Below, one piece after another: positions 8,927-20,568 of a stretch of 64,000 bases of DNA. Source of the stretch: Caenorhabditis remanei (taxonomy: Eukaryota; Nematoda; Chromadorea; Rhabditida; Rhabditidae); NCBI RefSeq assembly GCF_010183535.1, contig NC_071330.1, forward strand, positions 13,063,717 to 13,127,716, read 5' to 3'. The position numbers and the translations under genes were made by a program. Within the stretch, counting starts at the first letter, position 1, and every line of letters begins with the position of its first letter. The notes beneath the pieces are model-generated. The model ran no database searches. It was given only the letters and a program-made list of their open reading frames with translations, and was not told the origin of the DNA.

Positions 8927-11906
8927 TTAAATAATCAATACGAAAAGAACCATTCCCGTGACAAACCAGCGGTTGATTCTGAAAATGTGCTTGTTAGTAA
9001 TCACTCGAATAATATTTTTTCTTACTGATGGTTTTCCTTCGACTCAATCTTCTCCGATCTTCTAGAATCACTACTTGGATTTTTTTCTTTGCTTGTTGGT
9101 CTCTTCTCCAATGGTCCCTTTCTGTCTTGAGATACATCTTTCGGAGTTATTTTCTTCTTAAACAACTCAAAAAATAAGTCGAGTTGCTTCAACGATTCCT
9201 CGGTTCCCTTGATAGCAGTCTGATGCTTCGAGTAGTCTAATCCCATCGAATCCAGAGTATCCAAGTCATTCTTGATCTTCAGAAGGTCTTGTTGATGGCT
9301 CTTCAGATTCGGATCTTTCGATAACATCTCGATTGTGTTACTGATTTCCAAAAAGTCCATTGAAATTCCTTTGGCTCCATTAGCAAGTGAGAAGATTGGC
9401 CAGAGGGAAACCATGTCAGTAGATGTTGATGGTTTCACAGAAGTCTCGATCTTTCCAATTGCGGCGATCAAGGTTGTCAACTCTTTGTCCAATCCGAGCA
9501 ACTGATTCAACTGTTCCTGTTGTTTTGGACTCACATTTTTCACCTTTTTCACCACGTCTGCCATCGCTGGAGTCACGACCACCAACTTCTTATCCTTAGC
9601 CATCTGCATACTCCGGAAGACACGAGTCGCTGCGCCAATATTCTGGGAATCCGTGAATAAGTCTCTCAACTCAACCAATGCTGTCGATTCCGGCGTTGTG
9701 TCTTCTTTCATGTTGGCCACTGACTTCTGAAGCTTTGTCAACGAGTTCTTAGCGTTGTTCACTTTGTTGGAAATTTTCTCGAAACTAGCAGACTTGAACG
9801 TGTGATTCCTATAGTACTGAATAGCCCTGATTGCTTCTCCAACCTGATCGACGCCAGCCACATTTCGTAGAGTGTCCATATTCGTTAGGTAGACGCCCAA
9901 ACCGTCCAAATATGGTTGCATCTGACTCGAACTTCCATCAACGTCTTTAGCAATCTCAATGACAGATTTCGGGTCGTTTCCGGATTTATCTTTCTTGAGA
10001 AGGACACCAATCGATGCCTCCGCAGTACGAACCAACTTCATGACTTTTTTGAATTCAGCACTGCTTCGTAGATTATCCAATAGGGTGAAGACTGTCGTGA
10101 TTTCCGGCTTTCCTATTATTTTCAGCATTTTCTCGACATCACCATCCTTATCCACTTTCAATTTCTCTGAAACATCCACGACCACTTTCAAAGCACGCAA
10201 ATGATCAGAAAGAAGCAGAATGTTGAGCATGAGGTCTTGAAAATCGTCTACGTTTGATGGTTCCAAAGTCCTCTCTGTTATAAAAATATTTCCAACTGAT
10301 TGCGTAAGCTCATTGAATAGTCCTGCATACTCAGACAATTCAATCATTTCCGCTTTTGTAGTCATCAATTTAGTCTCTTCAGCACTGTCAAGGTGGAAAC
10401 TGCCATCGGACGTCTGTAGATTGGTCTTCAAATCTCTCAGATTATCCAATGCTTTGGCAAGTGCATCCGACTGTCCATCAACGGCTTCTTGTATCCAAGA
10501 ATCTTTCAAATCTCCGAAGACGAGTCCAAAATCAGAAATTCCATTCGGATATCCAGGAGTCTGAGTCAATTGACGATTGCCACGAATGTGATGACGTGTC
10601 ACGAACAGTCGACGAAGGTTCTCCAGAACAGACAATGAGGATTTTGTCTTCGCAGCCAGTGTAGTCAGGTTTCCGATGTTGTTTCCAACTAACGTCATCA
10701 AATCTTTGTCCTTCGATATAAAAATGGAAACTCCTAAGTCGTTTTGAAATTCCAAAATAGCTTGATTGACTCTGTCGATAGGTTCGAACATTGTCTTGTT
10801 TCTAAGAATTTCATCTTTTAGAAGATTTTTGAATTTGTCCATGTTTCCGACATTTGAATAAGAAGAGGCACATGATGTAAGCTGAGTTAACGTAAAACCT
10901 TTGTTTTTCTTATCATCACGATCCACGTTATCCATAGCTTTCACGAATAAGTCGAAGGTTGTCATAATGTCCAGGAAACTTTGATCGAGAGGGGTGTTCA
11001 TCAATGTTTTGACGTCATTGAGATATTGGCTGAACTCAGGAATGGTTATGCTCTTTCCGATTCCTTTAGTCTTTTCCAACATTGATTCATACATAAGAAA
11101 TCGGCTCTCAATTTTGGCGATTCCATCATTCTTCGTCAGTTTTTTGGGTAACCCGTGCATCTCCTCGACCACTTTTGTCACCTCGGTTGCATTGATTGCT
11201 TCGATTTCAGAAATAGTCAGACCACCGAAGTTGAGGAATTCCGAGATGAGAGCATCCGGTTTGAGGGTGCCATTGATGATTCCCTGCTGAATCGATATGG
11301 CATTGACAACTCGGGATATCTTTTCCATGCGATCGACCATGGTTGTGAAGTCACCTGAAAGAAACATTAATAGATTGATGGAGAAGGTAGAACGTCAAGA
11401 ACTCGTTTTAGCCCTGGAGCCCGCCTCTTAGAGCAGCAAGCTCACAAAGAGTGAGGTACTTTACTCACCATTAGAATCACGTCGGAAACGGGAGCGGTCG
11501 GATTTGGAGTCAGATAGGTGGGGTTCGGAGTCAGTACGGTGGTGTGGATCATTGTTGGTCACTTCTGAAACAAATTAGATGACTACAGTACTACTAGGTA
11601 TCATTCAAACATACTATAAGTGGCTCGTGGGATGTAGAGAGGATCCAACTTGTGTGGATCATTGTGGAGATCATCGCTCGAAGGCGGATCTGAAAATGAA
11701 CTTTCATTGTGGAAACTGAGATCTTGAACTCCTTACAGTTTGCTTTGCCGATATCGGCTGATTGTTTGAGGCCATTAGAGGCTGTTGTCAGAGCGGAGCA
11801 GGCCAGGAAGATCAAGAGCTCTGAAAATAGGAATAGAGGTACAGTAACCTGAGGGGATCCCATTGAAGCGCACTCCCAACTTACTTGCTCTTCCAAAGCT
11901 CGCCAT
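8927..11906 (-). CDS. WSN-domain secreted protein, copy B (complete)
   Basis: Six exons join in phase: 11906-11885, 11820-11737, 11689-11615, 11564-11469, 11354-9026 and 8978-8927, encoding 885 residues. Residues 1-22 or so form a signal peptide (KLLIFLACSALTTAS). The WSN-type segment starts near residue 96 (MVDRMEKISRVV, then GTLKPDALISEFLNFG). About 650 helix-rich residues follow, without cysteine-rich or catalytic motifs that I recognise. Reading through the last donor would stop at 9022 (ENHQ), but CA|GTAAGA joins in phase to an acceptor at 8979. That adds INRWFVTGMVLFVLII, a hydrophobic end typical of a GPI signal or short tail anchor. The product may therefore be held at the cell surface. 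Function unknown. Confidence 0.85.
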
Positions 11907-11988
11907 TCTATTGTTTTCTCTTTGCGACAATTTGGTTTTTGTTTTGTTCACAAATCGAGAACTGATTTGAATTTGAGGAAGCATCGGT

Positions 11989-11996
11989 TATATAAG
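11989..11996 (-). promoter_or_regulatory. TATA box of WSN copy B
   Basis: TTATATAA about 83-90 nt upstream of the start at 11906. It is conserved with 2540-2547. Confidence 0.55.
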
Positions 11997-12070
11997 GAAG
12001 GAAAAAGAGCTCAATGGGTTAGTGGAGTAGTTCAACTCACGGGAATTTCATTTATTTAAATTTTAAAATG

Positions 12071-12429
12071 AACCAGTCGGTTAACGCAGCCTAACGGCTG
12101 CTCAACCTCTTTTTCTACACAACCCGTGTTGAAAATTTGAAGAAATGAATTCATTTGAAGAATGAAAAAGTTCTATAATTATTTCCCCCGTGAACTCCTA
12201 TTTCCCTATTTCTGAAACAAAAACCAATGAATGGCTTGAAAACCGTGTTTTTTCACCTAGTGATCTAGTTGAGACCTATTCTAACAAAAAAAAATAGACG
12301 GGCATTGCGAGGGGAAAATTTCTGATCTTTTGGTCCAAGTTCGAAGAAAATCGGTTCAGTAGGAAGGGCGGTAGGATCGGCGACAGACAAACAAACATAC
12401 AGCCGTTTGCGTTTGTTAATAGTAAAGAT
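12071..12429 (-). mobile_element. 359-bp dispersed element, insertion in copy B
   Basis: Reverse-oriented homologue of 3479-3836, inserted just upstream of the WSN copy B promoter. The orthologous site in copy A (about 2610-2630) is empty. Confidence 0.75.
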
Positions 12430-12981
12430 TTTATTTTCTCCACGTGTCTTTTCCAACCGCGCTCTATTGAAATCATACGAAAATTCACAATCAGACGGAG
12501 CGCCATTACAACCCAAATAAGAAAGATAACTCACTGTTCTTCATGTTGCTCATTGCTCCCAATCCTGTCTTCTTGCAAGCTTCTTTGAAAGTATTCGTTC
12601 GAACAACGGTCAGTTTTTGTTTCGATTGAATTTTCGAATTGATTCGATCGATAAATCTTTCGTAATGTTGAGAAAAAGAGAAAACAAGTGGCAAATGCCA
12701 CGTAGAGGTCACAAAAAAGATTTTGGGAACTTTTCGAGTATTCCACGTGGCTGCTTGACCTTTCAATTTTTACTTTTTTGAAAAACATTTTTTGACGCGT
12801 GGAAGTCGTGGAACCTTCTGAAGCTCGTATCTTGACTGAAAATGGTCAGAGAAAACCCAAATTTTGTGGTAAGAGTGACAAGAAAGTTTCAATCAATTCT
12901 AGAATCACGAAGTTGTTTACGACTGTCCTTTTGCGAAGAGAACAAGGAAAGAGAACGACAATTATTAGCTCGGCACAGTTC

Positions 12982-13087
12982 TTACAACTGCGCTCCACCA
13001 AAATCATCTTGAAAAATGTCTCTTTTTCTCTGAGTCTCTCAATTTTGCGCGCAATTTTCTTCGGTTTCGGTAGAGCGCGGTTGCAAG
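12982..13087. repeat. Palindromic GCGCTCC element, copy B counterpart of 3167-3271
   Basis: Same position within the duplicated unit, with TTACAACTGCGCTCCACC and GGTAGAGCGCGGTTGCAAG ends. Confidence 0.65.
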
Positions 13088-13109
13088 AGGCGTGCCGTGC
13101 GTGTAGCAT

Positions 13110-13690
13110 AAATTCAAAACTTTTATTTCAGAAAGTTTATGTAAGAATAAAGTATTTTATTGAAAAATTTAGAAAGAATTCAGTTAAATTCGAAGAATCG
13201 ACATCCTTTCATACTGCCTTCCGAGGGAATCTGAAACATATAATGTCCTTTTTGATCTTCCCACCACACGATAAAACATCTGTTCAGGTCTGGTCTTACA
13301 TTACTGAAGTAACAAATTCAAGAAGACTACCGTTCTGCAAACAAAAATTAACAATCAATTTCAGAAGCACCATCGATGAAAATTATGTAGAACCACTCAA
13401 TAATCCTTAAAAATATCAAATGAAAGAGAAGAAAGAGGAATGGCAGCAAAAAAGAGAACAGATATAAATACAAAAAGGGTTACTGTAAGACATTTTTTTT
13501 AATTGGGCATCACTTTTAAGACTTCCGATTCCAAAGTGTCCGATAGCTGAAAAATGTTGGTTGAGAGATTTCTGCAACACAAAATGAGGATGCTAACCAA
13601 CAGTACTGGATATAAATGTACTTTGAGGGTGTGGAACGGAGTCACTGATAGTCCCACTGGGTAAATTTTGTATGAATTATACAAATCAAA
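13110..13690 (-). other. WSN 3'-end relic, copy B
   Basis: Counterpart of 3290-4235 without the inserted element. The exon-like hydrophobic segment of copy A is not open here (PVGLSVTPF reading), which argues against a functional gene. Confidence 0.35.
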
Positions 13691-13919
13691 ACTAGATCGT
13701 CATTTTTGTAGTTGATGGTTTTTTGGTAGGACCACTCTCCCAAAAGTTACAGCTTATCAAAGTGAACAGTTCGGAAATCCCACAATTAGGCACCTAATGT
13801 GCGAGATTCGCCGATCTGTAACTTTTTAGAGAGTGCTCGTACAAAAAAGTTGTCAACTTTAAAAATCCATTCAAAATTTGCTGTGTGGGACAAATCAGTA
13901 ACGCCGTGACACGCTCTGA

Positions 13920-14075
13920 AAATTGATATAGTAAGAACTCCATCCACAGTAAGAACTACAGTATGATCCATCTTCATAGTACTACTTACAGTTACAGTAA
14001 GACTTACAGTGAGATCTACAACTACAGTACTACTCCAGGTTACTGTAAAAAAAAGAATGCAGGAAAGCTACAGTA
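13920..14075. repeat. ACAGTAAG minisatellite, short allele in copy B
   Basis: Contains only the outer repeats of the array at 4500-4865. The central units and one TTACTGTAAAAAGG block are missing. Confidence 0.65.
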
Positions 14076-14227
14076 ACCTTGATCCTGGATCCAATGAAAA
14101 TTCTGAGAAAACACACATAAAAACATTGCTAGATTCATCTATACAAAAACAAAATGCCCGTACAAAGAAAATTATGAAATTATGACAATTGAAAAAAGTA
14201 TTACAATGAAACAATTAAACAAATGAA

Positions 14228-17200
14228 TTATATCGGCGGATCCTTCATGATCGCTTTCTTGATTCCCGCTTGGAACATTTTGACGGATCCCTGAAAAAAG
14301 AGAATTCTAAAAACGCCACCGACACGCCAGCCACAAACTCACCAACAGCCTATCTCCATACATCTGTCGTTGTGCTGGTGTCAATTTGGAGTTTGCGTCG
14401 GAGAACTCTTTCGAGAAGGTTTTCAGATGAATCTCCATTTCTTCGATTGCCGAATCGACGAATTCATCGGAATGAGGTCTCGACGGTTCTTTGATTGGAG
14501 TAGTAGTTGGAACATGCTTCTGATTGTTGAACAATTCCATTGTCAACATCACTTTCGATGGTTTTGAAGAGGGACGTCTGGAATTTCAGAGTTTAGATTA
14601 GATTGGGGGATTATAATAGCTCGGCACAGTTCTTACAACTGCGCTCCACCGAAATGCCCTTGAAAAATGTATATTTTTCTCTGAGTCTCTCAATATGACA
14701 CACTATTTCCTTTGATTTCGGTAGAGCGCGGTTGTAAGAAGCATATCGTGCTAATATAAGCATAAAAAAGAGAAAATTCGGGCGAAAATTAAGGTAATTT
14801 TCCGGTTAAATGAGTAGGAAACAAGTCACAGACAGAAATGGTACACGTTGGGAAAAAAATTTGCACAGTTGGATATACAGATTGATAGAGAGACATCTGA
14901 AATCTATTACCTGAACCCCAGGATATCTTAAAATCATACTTGCAAACCGGGCCAGCTCGTAACTCACTTCAAACTCAATATTATATCAGACATTTTGGTA
15001 TATTTTTCAGCTCATAATATTGAGTTTTAAGAGAGTTACGAGCTGGCCCTGTTTGCAAGTATGATTCTAAAATCTCCAGGTTTAGGTAATCAATTTCCGA
15101 TGTCTGTCTATCAATCTGTATATCCGGATGTCCAAATTTTCTCCAACGTTGACCATTTCTGTTTGTGACCTGTTCCCTACTCATCTAACCGGAAAATTGG
15201 CTCAATTTTCGGCCAAATTTTCCATTCTTTGGGAAAAATTTAGCGAAAATATTTTCAAGACAACAAATTTCAGCAAAACAGAATCGTCTTACGTTCGACT
15301 TGATATAAAAAATGTTATGGGTATGCAGCGTTTTTCAGATTCGTTTTCAACGGAAAGAAAAAGTTTTTTTCCAAAATTATTTAAAACTCACGTCAAAAAA
15401 CCAGAGGACGATGTATTCATAGTATCCATCGTCTCTCCATTCCATCCACCTCGCAGTACAATAAACTCTTTCTTTGGCTCTTTTTCTACCCATCCATTGG
15501 ATTCAATGCCAGAATCCATCGAGTCGAATGTACTGAAAATAACGAAAATTCATATAAATCTGTCCCTAGTTCGGATCGATTCTTCCCGGCTTTCATAATT
15601 TCGGTGATCAACTCTTTTTTTAAGTGCAAAAATATGCTGAAAATTATACGAAAATCTCATATACTCTGATTGTGAGCTGGAAAGGAGGACTGATGTCATA
15701 TTTTTCATTTCAGATTCCAATACTTCAGAAAATTTTACAAAAAACTTTCAGCATTGGAGCATATTCTAAAAATCACTCTAATAACTATACCATTCCCGTC
15801 CTCCTGACTCAAAATGTGCTTTTTGATGAGACAGTTTTTCCACACAGCCGTGTAGTCCTCTCGGACAATGTTTCTGTAAAATTTCTAGTTTTCTCATTTT
15901 TTCAAACACAATTTCGTAGTTTTTCAACATATATCACAAAAAATAGAAAGAAAACTACGAACAGTTTTTGGAAAAAGTGAGAAAACAAGGAAGGGAGCAA
16001 AACTTTTCTTGTCCGAGAGGACTACACGACAGCGTGGAAAAACTCTTCCACCAAAAAGCTCATTTTGAGTCAGGAAAACGGGAATAGTAGTTATTAGAGC
16101 GATTTTTAGCACATGCGTCAATGATAAAAGTTTATTGAAATTGTCTGAAATATCGGAATCTGGAATAAAAAAAAATGGCTTCAATGTTCCTTTTCAGCTC
16201 ATAATATTGATTTTCAAGCGAGGAGTTGCCCCGATTCCCAAAATACTCAATACTCACTTCATCGTGGCCACCGGTATCGGTTGTCTCGGCGCAACCGATG
16301 CGAACTGCTTCTTCTGGAGAAAACTTGCGTAGCGGGGCGGATTCGCGGATTTCGTGGTGGCAGTTAGTTGCTCAGCGACCGCTTTCCTCGCTATAAAACG
16401 TTTCCCCACATAAAGGGGCGGGACTTGTCGGTTTGCAGGTGACGGGAATGGCGTCTTATCGTATACATATTCTTCGGGCTCCGACTCCACGGGCTCCGCC
16501 TCCTCGTGCTCATCCTTCTCTCGAGCCTCCGGAAAATACGGAACTCTTTCCGGTTGTTTCTGAATCTCAGAAGACAGATCATATTCTGAAATTCTTGGCT
16601 CAAAATCCATCTCCCCCTCTTCTTCTTCTTCCTCTGAATAATACGGTACCGGTTTCGGTGCTCCGCCCATTGCCACATAAAGAGTTTTCGCGTCGACTCC
16701 AGAAACTTTCGTCAATTTTGGCTTCTTGGCAGGAGTACCGTACACTTTTCGGCAGTAGTACGGTACGGGTTTTCGAGGTGGATCAATTCTGGTCCCAATT
16801 TCGGGCGGTCTGAGAACCTGACGTGGAATCTTTGGTGCTTCTGACGTCGTGGGAACATCAGAATCCCCAATTCTCGGATAGTATGGCACACGTTCTCGAA
16901 CAAGTGTGGTTTTTGGCACCGTGCTAGCCAGTGTCAAGGCTCCAGAATCCTCAAATCTCTCCGGTTTTTGTTCTGTGACGACGTCAAGAGCGGGATGATC
17001 GTACGCCACATACGGTACCGTTTCGACTGTTCTAGAAGGGCGCACTTGCTCAAAGTATGCCGGAACCTTGTTGTGATCTGTTTTAAACTTGCGAAAAACG
17101 GTTTGCGGAATCGTCGTCGGCGCTTCTGAATCCCCAATTTCCGGATAGTATGGGACACGTTCCCGGATGGTTTTAACTATGAGCTGTGTCGGTTTTGACA

Positions 17201-17616
17201 TTTTTGGCACCGTCATAGCCTGTTTTAAGACTCCAGAATCCTCAAATCTCTCCGGTTTTTGCTCTTTTTCCTGAATTTTCGGCGGTGACGTCACTGACAA
17301 TTTCTCCGGTTTTTGCTCTTCCTGTGCTCCAGAATTCAGCGGAGCCTCCAGAATCCTTTCAAAAGACGTCGGCTCGTCCCTTGTCGGTTTCTCATCGATT
17401 TCGAGGTCTTCTGAAACAAAATCCATCGGTTCCAGTTTCACTTCCGTCTCCGCATCCTCGTTGTTTTCTGAATCCTCTTCCTTCTCCGCAATTCTTTTTC
17501 TCCTTCTATGATCCTCTACTCGTTTCCCATATTCAAGTTCTGTGAAATATTGATAACGGAGCTTTTCATTCGGAAAGTACGGTGGTGGTTCGTTCGGCGA
17601 TTGTTTCGCGGCGAGG
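14228..17616 (-). CDS. VPYY-repeat protein, copy B (first exon not found)
   Basis: Four exons, 17616-16258, 15532-15392, 14577-14343 and 14290-14228, are in phase and give 598 residues from the first acceptor. Splice sites match copy A one for one. Differences are in-frame: the large exon is 30 nt shorter and the second visible exon lost 9 nt of a Glu/Asp run (around 15405). Keeping the frame in both copies through such indels suggests selection on protein. The VPYY motifs are all retained (for example RVPYYPEIGDSE, PVPYYSEEEEEE and RVPYFPEARE). The C-terminal exon differs from copy A at most by synonymous or single changes. The product is not recognised; a disordered, possibly nuclear or scaffold-type protein is only a guess. 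Confidence 0.7.
14633..14738. repeat. Palindromic GCGCTCC element, only in copy B
   Basis: Same family as 3167-3271. In copy A the flanking words GCTCGGCACAGTTC and GTCACAGACAG are joined directly near 5385-5400, so the element and outer foldback arm were deleted there, or inserted here. Confidence 0.65.
14775..15225. mobile_element. Foldback element, copy B, with collapsed centre
   Basis: Arms reach further out than in copy A (to AATTTTCCGGTT and AACCGGAAAATT). At the centre the left arm stops abruptly at CAATATTATATCAGACATT. The last bases of the nested palindrome (TTATATC) are still there, so the centre was lost by deletion. Confidence 0.7.
15765..16109. mobile_element. Intronic foldback element (VPYY gene, copy B)
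   Basis: Homologue of 6522-6842 in the same intron, slightly longer and diverged in the AT-rich centre. Confidence 0.7.
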
Positions 17617-17664
17617 CTGCAAGAAATTGGAATTTTTAAAAATAAGGTGTTTTCGGTCTAACTA

Positions 17665-18381
17665 ACAAAGGAAGTACTTTTAGAAAATGTTTGAGAATTT
17701 TCTGAAAATTGACTTATAGGTAGTTTCGACCATTCTAAATACGATGGTAGCAAAATCTTTTGCCCATTCCAGCTCCGGAGATCAAAAAACTTTTGCCCTC
17801 CGCAAGATTTCACACTCTTGTCAGTCCCTAACTAGTAAGGGCAGTAATTTTCCGCAGCTTCGGCGGCTAACTAGGGAAGGTCATTGACTCGGTCTGGAGT
17901 TACGAGTCGTGACCAATATTATTGGAAAGCTGAGAAAACGCTTATTCCGAATATATATTCAGTTTTTGCCCTCGAGGCATGGTATTCGAGAAAAACGAGG
18001 TCAAAGTTTCGGAAAAAGTGGCAAATCATTGCCTTTCTGAAACGCGAAATTTTTTTGCAGTTTCCGCGTGTTAAAAAGGCAATAATTTGTATTTTTCTAA
18101 CGTTAACCTTGTTGTTCTTGAATACCAGACCTCGAGGGCAAATACTGAATATATATTTGGAATCAGGGTGTTCTCAGCTTTCCAATGATATAGGTCACGA
18201 CCGATATCCCCAGACCGAGTAAGTGAGGACAAGAGTGCGAAATCTCGCGGAGCTCGTTTTTTGAGCTCCGGAACAGAAATAGGCGAAAGATTTTGTTACC
18301 ATCGTATTCAGAATAGTCGGGACTACCAATGAGTCAATTTTCCGCAAATTCTCAAACATTTTCTAAAAGTAGTTCCCTTGT
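17665..18381. mobile_element. 717-bp imperfect palindrome
   Basis: Ends ACAAAGGAAGTACTTTTAG and CTAAAAGTAGTTCCCTTGT. The arms run inward for over 300 bp, through CACACTCTTG, ACTCGGTCTGG, CCAATATTATTGGAAAGCTGAG and CCCTCGAGG to a centre near 18040. Arms are diverged but alignable, with an extra GCAGCTTCGGCGGCTAACTAGG segment in the left arm. It lies upstream of VPYY copy B. No coding capacity; a nonautonomous foldback DNA transposon is likely. Confidence 0.75.
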
Positions 18382-18670
18382 AAGGAATCGAATGGAGACA
18401 GATGCTATCTTACAGCAATTTTTCGCAGATATCTTACTGGAACATCTCTCTCACCTATTTCCCTTTCACCTATCTGTTTGATCTCTTATTTGGAACACGA
18501 TCCCTTTCTCCGTTATTCAGCTTCTCAGATAGCCTACTGGATGGCTGTCAAAACAATTTCTTCCTATTTTTATTGAATTCTAATTTATTCTTGTTCCAAA
18601 GGTAAGTATTTTCTCTATTTTTAAAGATTTTGGTATACTTTTTTCAACAAAAAGTCATCTGTTTTTTCAG

Positions 18671-19868
18671 ATGATTTCCCGTCTGACACTTTTGTCTCAA
18701 CTGCAATACGGAGTTGATCAATCAAGTAGTTATAGTCAGACTGCAGGTTAGTGATTATTTTGAACATTCAGGGTATTTATTATTAAGGTGACTGCATTTG
18801 GAGCAGGAGATGTCGGCAAGTCCCGTATTCTAATGGATATGCATCTCATAAATCTCATTAATGAGATGCTAACTAAGGAATGGTCAGGACTGACTTTGGA
18901 TTTCAGCAAGGAGACCTAGCAGAATCTAAAGACAATCGAATTCTGATGGAAAATCAGTTTTCAAAAATTGCTGACGACCCTCCAGAATCCAGATATTCTG
19001 GTCTGAAAATCCAAATTTAATACATACCAAATTTAGCTGTATTTCCCCCGGGGTGGAAAATTGAGCAAATCACATGTATTAAACTTGGTTTTTCAGACCA
19101 GAAGATTCTGGAGGGTCGTCAGCAATTTTTGAAAACTGATTCTCCATCAGAATTCGATTGTCTTTCGATTCTGCTAGGTCTCGTTGCTGAAATCCAAAGT
19201 CAGTCCTGACCATTCCTTAGTAAGAAAAGTCAAAAACCCAGCTCTTCCGTTTGGGGACAATATCATGTCGTTTTTTTTTCAGATTCTCCAAAGGACCAGG
19301 CAAAAAGGAGATTCGACTCTATCAGCCCTGAAAACCCCTTCATCGGTGGTATGCATTGACATGCGCATTCTCATCATTGAGAGTCACAATGCCACTCTCC
19401 TCAACACGAGCTTCGACGACAAGGAAAACAAGATCAATGGGTCAGACCCCAGAGTATTGAATGGTACGATAGGAGTTGTTTTCGCCATTTCCCCTCCGTC
19501 TGGAACAGTGGCCTCCATTTCCGTCAGGTAAGTTCTGGTACAGATCCATAAAAATAGAAAAAAAACATATACAGACTGGAGAACGGCAACGAATACAAAA
19601 TTCGGCAGATTCGGACGAACGGGGCTCTGTATTGGCCATTCCGTCCGTGCTACGCAACAACATTCCACAAGGTACAAGGAATGATACTCAGCCACGTGTT
19701 CATCGACACACAATGATGGATGGAATGTTTAATGTGGGCAGCAGCAGAGTTCGAGCGGCTAAAGGCCTACACATTGTAGGACCAACACCAAGAAATATCA
19801 GGTACAACCGCAAAGTACTTGAACAACAGCGGAAGATTGAAGCTGACAGCATAATTCCACTTGTTTGA
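18671..19868 (+). pseudogene. Broken PIF1/Helitron-type helicase
   Basis: Separated segments match PIF1-family helicases in order. Near 18786-18860 is a Walker A-like FGAGDVGKSRILM. Around 19435-19490 is NGSDPRVLNGTIGVVFAI, which fits the family's N-DP-LVNGT-G-V motif. After a splice junction near 19528/19575 comes YATTFHKVQGMILSHVFID, the A-T-HK-QG motif. In another frame from about 19710 is SRVRAAKGLHIVGPTPRN, the VALSRVR--GL motif. The frame is broken by a stop or frameshift around 19705-19712, by stops near 18770, and by a 348-bp palindrome at 18873-19220. Most of the helicase core between motif I and the C-terminal motifs is missing. This is known as the helicase moiety of Helitrons or of cellular PIF1; which applies here cannot be told. 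Confidence 0.7.
18873..19220. mobile_element. 348-bp palindromic element with TAA target duplication
   Basis: Ends CTAAGGAATGGTCAGGACTG and its exact complement, with about 150-bp arms around an AT-rich centre. TAA flanks both ends (18870-18872 and 19221-19223), as PIF/Harbinger-like elements produce. It interrupts the helicase remnant, so it inserted later. Confidence 0.8.
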
Positions 19869-20568
19869 ATAATTTGAATAAATGTTTTCACATATCTCAG
19901 ATCCCATCTATAGATCGATACTCCCAAGAGAGACGCCCTCGTTAGTGCGAAAACGAAAAAGATCTATTTTTGAAAAAAATAAACTTTGACTATTTCTTAA
20001 AATGGAAATTTTTGAACTTTCTATTAGCTCGGCCCAGTGCTTACAACTGCGCTCCACTGAAATTCCCTTGAAAATCCGAATGTCCAGATGTCCTTACCTC
20101 GCTGCTTTCTCTGCTCTCTTCGCCGCCGCAATTCTATCTCTTTTTCTGATATATTTCACACGTGGTCGTATTCCTTGTGGTCTGCAAAATCGCCGTTTTT
20201 AGCATTTTTATTGAGAAATTAATTGGAATCTCGAGATTTTTTTATCCGATTGGGTCGAAAATTTGAGTTTTAGCTAAAAATTCGAAATTTCAGCTCAAAA
20301 TTGTCCAAGTATTGCAATTTTTGAGTAAAAAACCATGATTTCTCACATATTTCAAGTTAAAAATCGTAGTTTTTCACTAATTTCCAGATATTTTAGCGGA
20401 AAAATGATAATATTCTATTAGTTCTAGCTCAAAATTCTAAAACATTGTAATTTTTCAGAAATTTGATAATTTTTATTCGAAAAACTGCAAATTTCCACCT
20501 ATTTTGATTTAAAAATCAACTAATTTTAACTGAAAAAAACGAGGTTTTCTCTCAAAATCTGTCAAATA
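19869..20568. other. Intergenic, no gene seen
   Basis: AT-rich. It carries a half copy of the GCGCTCC palindrome at about 20025-20075 and a minus-strand AATAAA near 20204, which could serve the SPK gene. Confidence 0.5.

Larger units (their letters stand above)
9472..18615. repeat. Tandem duplication, unit B
   Basis: Counterpart of 1-8595. Copy B has its own 359-bp insertion (12071-12429), an extra GCGCTCC palindrome (14633-14738) and a complete large palindrome (17665-18381). It lacks the inner part of the foldback found at 5393-5930. Confidence 0.9.
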
